DNA of 64,000 nt from Amycolatopsis arida (GTDB lineage Bacteria; Actinomycetota; Actinomycetes; Mycobacteriales; Pseudonocardiaceae), in contig NZ_FOWW01000002.1 of NCBI RefSeq assembly GCF_900115565.1, forward strand, positions 545,160 through 609,159, in the 5' to 3' direction. Made by a program: the position numbers and the translations under genes. Below are positions 60,059 to 64,000 of the stretch, in pieces (position 1 is the stretch's first letter; each line of letters begins with the position of its first letter). The notes below the pieces were generated by a model. The model was not told the DNA's origin. It worked only from the letters and a program-made list of their open reading frames with translations, and searched no databases.

Positions 60059-60075
60059 GGCGGCGACGTCCTTCC

Positions 60076-60843
60076 TCACGGCCTGGTGGCGAACAGGTTG
60101 TGCATGTTGGTATCCACGAGCCGGGACTCCTGATAGGCGGCGACGTCGAAACCCTGCGCGCGCAGCAGCCCGCAGACTCGCTCCAGCCTGCCGTCCATGT
60201 CGTGGACCTCGATCACCACGTTCTGGATGCGCGGCCAGTCGCCCGGCTCGATGCCGGCCAGCACATCGCACTCGGCCTTTTCGACGTCGATCTTCAACAG
60301 GTCCACCCGGTCGACCGCGCTCTCCCCGATCAGTTCCGACAGGGTGACCGTTCGGCATTCGACAAAGGAGAGCTCGTGCCGCGACCGGGAGATCCGGTCG
60401 GCGTCCTGCGCGGAGACGCCGGTCTGTTCGAGCAGATCCTTCGCCAGTTCGATCTCACGGTCGCGGTCCACATAGAGGCCGGACTCCGCGGGCGACTTCG
60501 GGTAGTAGCCGAACCGGGCCGTCCCGCTGTGCCCGGCCACGGCGACGTTGTGGACGACCCCGTCCGGAATATGCCGTTCGAAGTTCTTCTGCAGCGAGAT
60601 GAAGGGGTCGGGTCCGGGCTCGACCGCCACAATGAACGCGTCCGGGTACTGCTTCTTGAGGAACAGCGACGCGAGCCCGATGTTGGCGCCGATGTCGAAG
60701 ACCACTCCCGGCGGCGACGGCGGAAAGCCGTCACGCAGATACGACTTCTCGACGAAGATCTCGCGATACAGCAACGCCGCTTCGGCGGGATCGACCACCG
60801 ACAGCTCCTGGCCGTTCGGCATCCGGCGCTGAACCACTGGCAT
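60076..60843 (-). CDS. FkbM-family methyltransferase
   Basis: A 255-residue SAM-dependent methyltransferase of the FkbM type. The SAM motif is GVVFDIGANIGLASLFLKKQ, followed by FIVAVEPGPDPFISLQKNF and the acidic motif VDLLKIDVEKAECDVLAGI. FkbM relatives usually O-methylate hydroxyls. It starts 12 bp after the condensation-domain stop and 17 bp before the flavoprotein, in a tight operon. Confidence 0.9.
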   Translation of the reverse strand: MPVVQRRMPNGQELSVVDPAEAALLYREIFVEKSYLRDGFPPSPPGVVFDIGANIGLASLFLKKQYPDAFIVAVEPGPDPFISLQKNFERHIPDGVVHNVAVAGHSGTARFGYYPKSPAESGLYVDRDREIELAKDLLEQTGVSAQDADRISRSRHELSFVECRTVTLSELIGESAVDRVDLLKIDVEKAECDVLAGIEPGDWPRIQNVVIEVHDMDGRLERVCGLLRAQGFDVAAYQESRLVDTNMHNLFATRP

Positions 60844-60855
60844 AGTCGAGGCTCC

Positions 60856-62232
60856 TCAGCTCGTTCTGATCCGGTCCAGCCGGACTTCGGGGTCGGCGGC
60901 GAGTTCGCCCAGCAGACTGATGAACTCCGCCGCCGACCGCTCGACCCGATCGTCGTCGAACAGACCACGGCTATAGGCGATGTTGGCGAGGATGTCGTTC
61001 GTGGGGCCAAGGTGCAGGCACCACAGCATCCCGTCGGGAATGTAGGAGCCGACCGGCTGGGAGAGCTCACGGCGCCAGATCGCCGAGTACTCCAGGTCCC
61101 CGATCAGTTCGCGATCCTTCAGTAGTGGGGGCTGCACCACCTGGAAGACGCAGGGCGCGCGGTCATCGCGCATCGCGGGGTTCATCAGGTCCGGCGCTTC
61201 GGACAGGATGTGCGCCAAGGGGATCTCGTGCTGGTAGGCCTCCATGCACGTGACCCGGACCTGCTTGACGACGTCGCTGAAGGTCCGGCATCCGGACACG
61301 TCGGTGCGCAGCGGAAGGAAGTTGACGAACGAGCCCACGGAGTTCTGGAAGATCGCCTCGTTGCGGCCGGGAGTGAAGGTGGGCACCACGATGTCGGTCG
61401 CGCCGGTGGCCCGGTGAAGCATGACCTTGTACGCGGCGAGCAGGATCATGAACGGCGAGCTTCGCAGCCGGGCCGCGGTCCGCACGGTCGCCGCCCGCCG
61501 TTCCGGCTCGGTGGCGAAGCGCAGCCACGACGCCTCGGCCCAGTCGCCTGCGGACCGGGGCTGGTCCGTGGGAAGAGCGAGGATCTCCGCGCCGGTGAGC
61601 TTGTCCCGCCAGTACTCGCGCGCTACCCGCAGCGAGCGGGACGAGTCGGCCAGCTGGTGCGCCACATAGTCTCGGTACTGCGACGGCTCGGGAAGGGCGG
61701 CGGGCCGATGTCCTTTGCGGGCGGCGTAGCAGGCCGCAAGGTCCCGGATGATCAACGGCATGGACCAGGCATCGGTGGCCGTGTGATGCGCGGTCAACAG
61801 CAGTAGGTTGTCGTCGTCGGCGAACCGCACGAGAGTGGCCTCGAGCAGGACCTCGCGCTGTGGGCTGAACTCCCGGTACTCCTCTTCGTTGAGCAGTTCC
61901 TGGATGCGGCGTTCGTGGTCCACCACATCCCGGAGCTCGCGCACCCGAAGCAGCGGTGGGCTCGGCGGCGCGACCACCTGGTAGCCCTCCTGCTGGTCGC
62001 GGACCACCGCCGTGCGCAGCGACTCGTGCCTGGTCACGACATCGTTGAGAGCCGCTTGCAGCGTGCGGATGTCGACCCGGCCGCGGATCCGCCAGCCGTC
62101 GACGTGGACGTAGCGAGGACCGAAGATGCCGACCTCGTCGCCTTTGTCGAACATCCGCAGAAATTCCTGTTGCAGAGCAAGCGGAAACCGGTTGACCGTC
62201 CGGCTCGACACGGGTACTTCGATGATGCTCAT
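60856..62232 (-). CDS. Stand-alone NRPS condensation domain
   Basis: A 458-residue free condensation domain with no A or PCP attached. C3 is HHTATDAW (residues 149-156; canonical HHxxxDG with Gly replaced by Ala, both His and Asp kept). C1 region is FPLALQQEFLRMF, C2 RHESLRTAVV, C4 YRDYVAHQL, C5 region VGSFVNFLPLRTD. It should join a carrier-bound acyl or aminoacyl group to an amine. It is first in a minus-strand operon and divergent from the adenylation gene. Confidence 0.92.
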   Translation of the reverse strand: MSIIEVPVSSRTVNRFPLALQQEFLRMFDKGDEVGIFGPRYVHVDGWRIRGRVDIRTLQAALNDVVTRHESLRTAVVRDQQEGYQVVAPPSPPLLRVRELRDVVDHERRIQELLNEEEYREFSPQREVLLEATLVRFADDDNLLLLTAHHTATDAWSMPLIIRDLAACYAARKGHRPAALPEPSQYRDYVAHQLADSSRSLRVAREYWRDKLTGAEILALPTDQPRSAGDWAEASWLRFATEPERRAATVRTAARLRSSPFMILLAAYKVMLHRATGATDIVVPTFTPGRNEAIFQNSVGSFVNFLPLRTDVSGCRTFSDVVKQVRVTCMEAYQHEIPLAHILSEAPDLMNPAMRDDRAPCVFQVVQPPLLKDRELIGDLEYSAIWRRELSQPVGSYIPDGMLWCLHLGPTNDILANIAYSRGLFDDDRVERSAAEFISLLGELAADPEVRLDRIRTS

Positions 62233-62342
62233 CGCCGCGGTCCTTTCAGAAGATGCGGCACACGACCTCGGTGACCGATGAGGTGCGGTACGGCTTTCGA
62301 AGACGGGCCAGAGAAGACTTTTCCGGAGCCGGCGGCAGGCAG

Positions 62343-62357
62343 CGTCTTCTGGCTTGC
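62343..62357 (+). promoter_or_regulatory. Cluster motif copy 3
   Basis: CGTCTTCTGGCTTGC, 91 bp before the adenylation-domain start in the 215-bp divergent region shared with the condensation gene. It differs from copy 1 by one base. Confidence 0.6.
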
Positions 62358-62447
62358 GCGGGATCCCCAGTCCCGGAAGGGAGCCGCCAGCCCGCCAGCG
62401 CAGGCGAAGAGACGCATCGGTCGAGCGCGTACGGCGACGATGGCCCG

Positions 62448-63893
62448 GTGACGAATGACTCCGTGGTGCCGTACGTGCGGGACGTGGTCCGCCGATGGCC
62501 GGGGCACGACGCGGTCTCCTGGGCGGGAACCACCGTGAGCTACGGCGAGCTCCACGCGCTCGCGTCGGCGATCGCCGCCGTGTTGCTGGAGTTCCACGGT
62601 GAAGCGGTCGCGGTGCGGGTACCGTCCGGGCATCGCCAGATCGCCACGCTGCTGGGTGTTCTCGCGGCCGGCGCACAGCTGCTCTGGCTCGGTGCGCACG
62701 AGACGGGCGAACGAGGTCGCGTCGTACTGCGGGACCTCCGGCCCGCCTGTCTCGTGCTGGACGGTGCCGAGGACGAGTTCGCCGAGTTCTACCGAGCAGA
62801 GCTCTCCGGCAAGATTCTCGACCTCGGTACGGTCGTGCCCACCGCGGCGCCGCTCGTTCCCGTCGAGCCGGGCGGTCCTGCCTACTTCGCGTACACGTCC
62901 GGCTCGACCGGCACGCCGAAGGGTGTCGCCCAGACCCACGCGGCCTTGGCGCAGTTCACCTCCTGGCTCGGCGGCACGTTCGAGATGGGTCCGGGCGCCC
63001 GGGTGGCCCAATGGGTGGCCCCCGAACATGATCCCGCGCTGTGCGAGGTCTTCGCGACCCTGGTTTCGGGTGGCACCCTGTGCCCGGTGCCGGAGCGGAT
63101 CCGCGCCAACCCGGACAAGCTGGTCGGCTGGCTCGCCGAGGAGCGCATCACGCACCTGCAGACGATTCCCAGTTTCATGCGGGAACTCCTGCGTGCCGGG
63201 CTGCCATCCACCCTTCGCTGCCTGCTGTTGATGGGTGAAGCGCTGCCGGCCGAGCTGGTGAACGGGCTGCGCTCGGCGCTGCCCGCCGCCCGGCTGGTGA
63301 ATCTGTACGGCCCCACCGAGGTGATCGCCGCGACCTGGCACGAGATCGCCGGGGAGGTGCAGGACACAACTCCGATCGGTGTGCCGATTCCTGGACGTGC
63401 GGTGCTCGTGCTGGACGATCAGGACCAGCCGTGCCCGGTCGGTGTCACCGGAAACCTCGTCGTCCGCAGCCCGTACGTCACGCCTGGCTACTTCGGCGTC
63501 GGCCGCACCGACGCCTTCCGCCCGGACGGGTGCTACCGGACCGGAGATCTGGCGTGCCTGCGTCCGGACGGGCTGCTGGAGTTCCGGGGGCGCCGAGATT
63601 TTCAGGTCAAGGTCGCCGGCGTGCGGCTGGAGCTCGGCGAAGTCGAGGCGGCCCTGGCCGGGCACGAGTCGGTACGGGAGTGCGCGGTGGTCCCGACCGT
63701 CGACGCCGATGGGCTCACCACCCATCTGGTGGCCTATGTGGTGCCGCACAAAGAGCCGGAGGTGCGGGCGTGGCGCTCCTACCTGCGCGCGCGCTTCGGG
63801 CGATCGATGTCTCCGATCCGGGTGAAGGTGCTTTCCGGACGGCTGCCGCGCACCGTCGCGGGAAAGGTGGACCGTCGTCGTCTGGCCGGGTAG
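62448..63893 (+). CDS. Stand-alone NRPS adenylation domain
   Basis: A 481-residue amino-acid-activating enzyme. A3 is YFAYTSGSTGTPKGVAQTHA (residues about 146-165), A5 NLYGPTEVIAATWHE, A7 YRTGDLACLRPDG, A8 GRRDFQVKVAGVRLELGEVE, and A10 LPRTVAGKVDRR with the catalytic Lys. The binding-pocket segment APEHDPALCEV keeps the Asp that holds an alpha-amino group, so the substrate is probably an alpha-amino acid. GTG 62448 is used; upstream in-frame sequence is not family-like. It would load the carrier protein at 58444 in trans. Confidence 0.9.
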   Translation: MTNDSVVPYVRDVVRRWPGHDAVSWAGTTVSYGELHALASAIAAVLLEFHGEAVAVRVPSGHRQIATLLGVLAAGAQLLWLGAHETGERGRVVLRDLRPACLVLDGAEDEFAEFYRAELSGKILDLGTVVPTAAPLVPVEPGGPAYFAYTSGSTGTPKGVAQTHAALAQFTSWLGGTFEMGPGARVAQWVAPEHDPALCEVFATLVSGGTLCPVPERIRANPDKLVGWLAEERITHLQTIPSFMRELLRAGLPSTLRCLLLMGEALPAELVNGLRSALPAARLVNLYGPTEVIAATWHEIAGEVQDTTPIGVPIPGRAVLVLDDQDQPCPVGVTGNLVVRSPYVTPGYFGVGRTDAFRPDGCYRTGDLACLRPDGLLEFRGRRDFQVKVAGVRLELGEVEAALAGHESVRECAVVPTVDADGLTTHLVAYVVPHKEPEVRAWRSYLRARFGRSMSPIRVKVLSGRLPRTVAGKVDRRRLAG

Positions 63894-63919
63894 CCGAGCC
63901 GCGGGCCAGGAAACCAGCG

Positions 63920-63967
63920 GTGCAGCGTGAACTCAAGGTGAACATAACCGGCAACCTGATGGAGTGA
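63920..63967 (+). other. 15-codon mini-ORF before the last gene
   Basis: GTG at 63920 encodes VQRELKVNITGNLME and stops at 63967, 6 bp before the GTG of the next gene. An AGGA lies upstream at fair spacing. It may be a leader peptide or chance. Confidence 0.25.
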
Positions 63968-63972
63968 GCAGA

Positions 63973-64000
63973 GTGACCACAGCGGAAACGCCAGTGACAG
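63973..64000 (+). CDS. Start of a further cluster gene (cut by window edge)
   Basis: GTG at 63973 with GGAGTGAGCA upstream opens MTTAETPVT and runs off the right edge. Nine codons are too few to identify, but its orientation and ribosome site show that the biosynthetic operon continues. Confidence 0.5.

Overview
The window is chromosomal DNA of a high-GC actinomycete, most likely a member of the Pseudonocardiaceae. The GC bias at third codon positions, GTG/TTG starts, leaderless promoters, DnaA boxes of the TTGTCCACA type and a gene order matching the mycobacterial Rv0981-Rv0996 neighbourhood all point that way. No rRNA genes, CRISPR array or intact transposon are visible.

Layout. 0-6.8 kb: ordinary metabolism and regulation (a PLP decarboxylase cut by the left edge, TetR, an SDR, a membrane protein, an alanine/glycine symporter, and a DUF899 gene divergent from an HxlR regulator with a paired operator). 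6.8-8.9 kb: a gene graveyard next to tRNA-Ala(CGC). It holds two truncated copies of one small ORF, frameshifted GntR/TetR regulators and G-rich repeats. 9.0-25.3 kb: a conserved core block of glpR, rimJ, moeA/glp, galU, 5-FCL, CIRCE-ruc, a SAF-domain protein, mscL, a disordered protein, moaB/mog, htrA/pepD, galT, deoR, mprB, mprA, a TRIC-family channel and an orphan LuxR response regulator. It is interrupted by small remnants (a histidine kinase tail and a WYL tail that share one breakpoint).

25.5-29.8 kb: a small integrated element at tRNA-Arg(CCT). It has a large serine integrase whose reading frame runs into the tRNA, two small ORFs, an Xre regulator and a HEPN-domain protein. Beyond it lie truncated genes (a DpdA-like 5' fragment and a DUF151 5' fragment), which suggests deletion or insertion scars.

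30.1-37.2 kb: oxidoreductases and resistance-type genes (SDR, SgcJ/EcaC-like, HpaB-type flavin hydroxylase, AraC, DHA2 exporter, Eis-type acetyltransferase). 37.4-64 kb: what looks like a biosynthetic gene cluster of unknown product that continues past the right edge. NRPS functions are split into free-standing proteins: a carrier protein (58.4 kb), a condensation domain (60.9-62.2 kb) and an adenylation domain (62.4-63.9 kb). Around them are an AsnB-type amidotransferase, an ATP-grasp-like ligase, an LLM flavoprotein, a SidA-type amine N-hydroxylase made with a tandem OsmC-like protein and a cystathionine-lyase-type PLP enzyme, and a second PLP-fold-like protein. There are also a multicopper oxidase, two acyl-CoA-dehydrogenase-fold flavoproteins, a split TPP-dependent 2-oxoacid decarboxylase, a FemAB/GNAT-like transferase, a PhyH dioxygenase and two methyltransferases. 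A 15-bp motif repeated upstream of three of these transcription units suggests common control.

The simplest reading of the cluster is activation of an amino acid, loading on the trans carrier protein, condensation by the free C domain, amidation by AsnB/ATP-grasp chemistry, and several oxidative steps including N-hydroxylation. The product cannot be named from the sequence.
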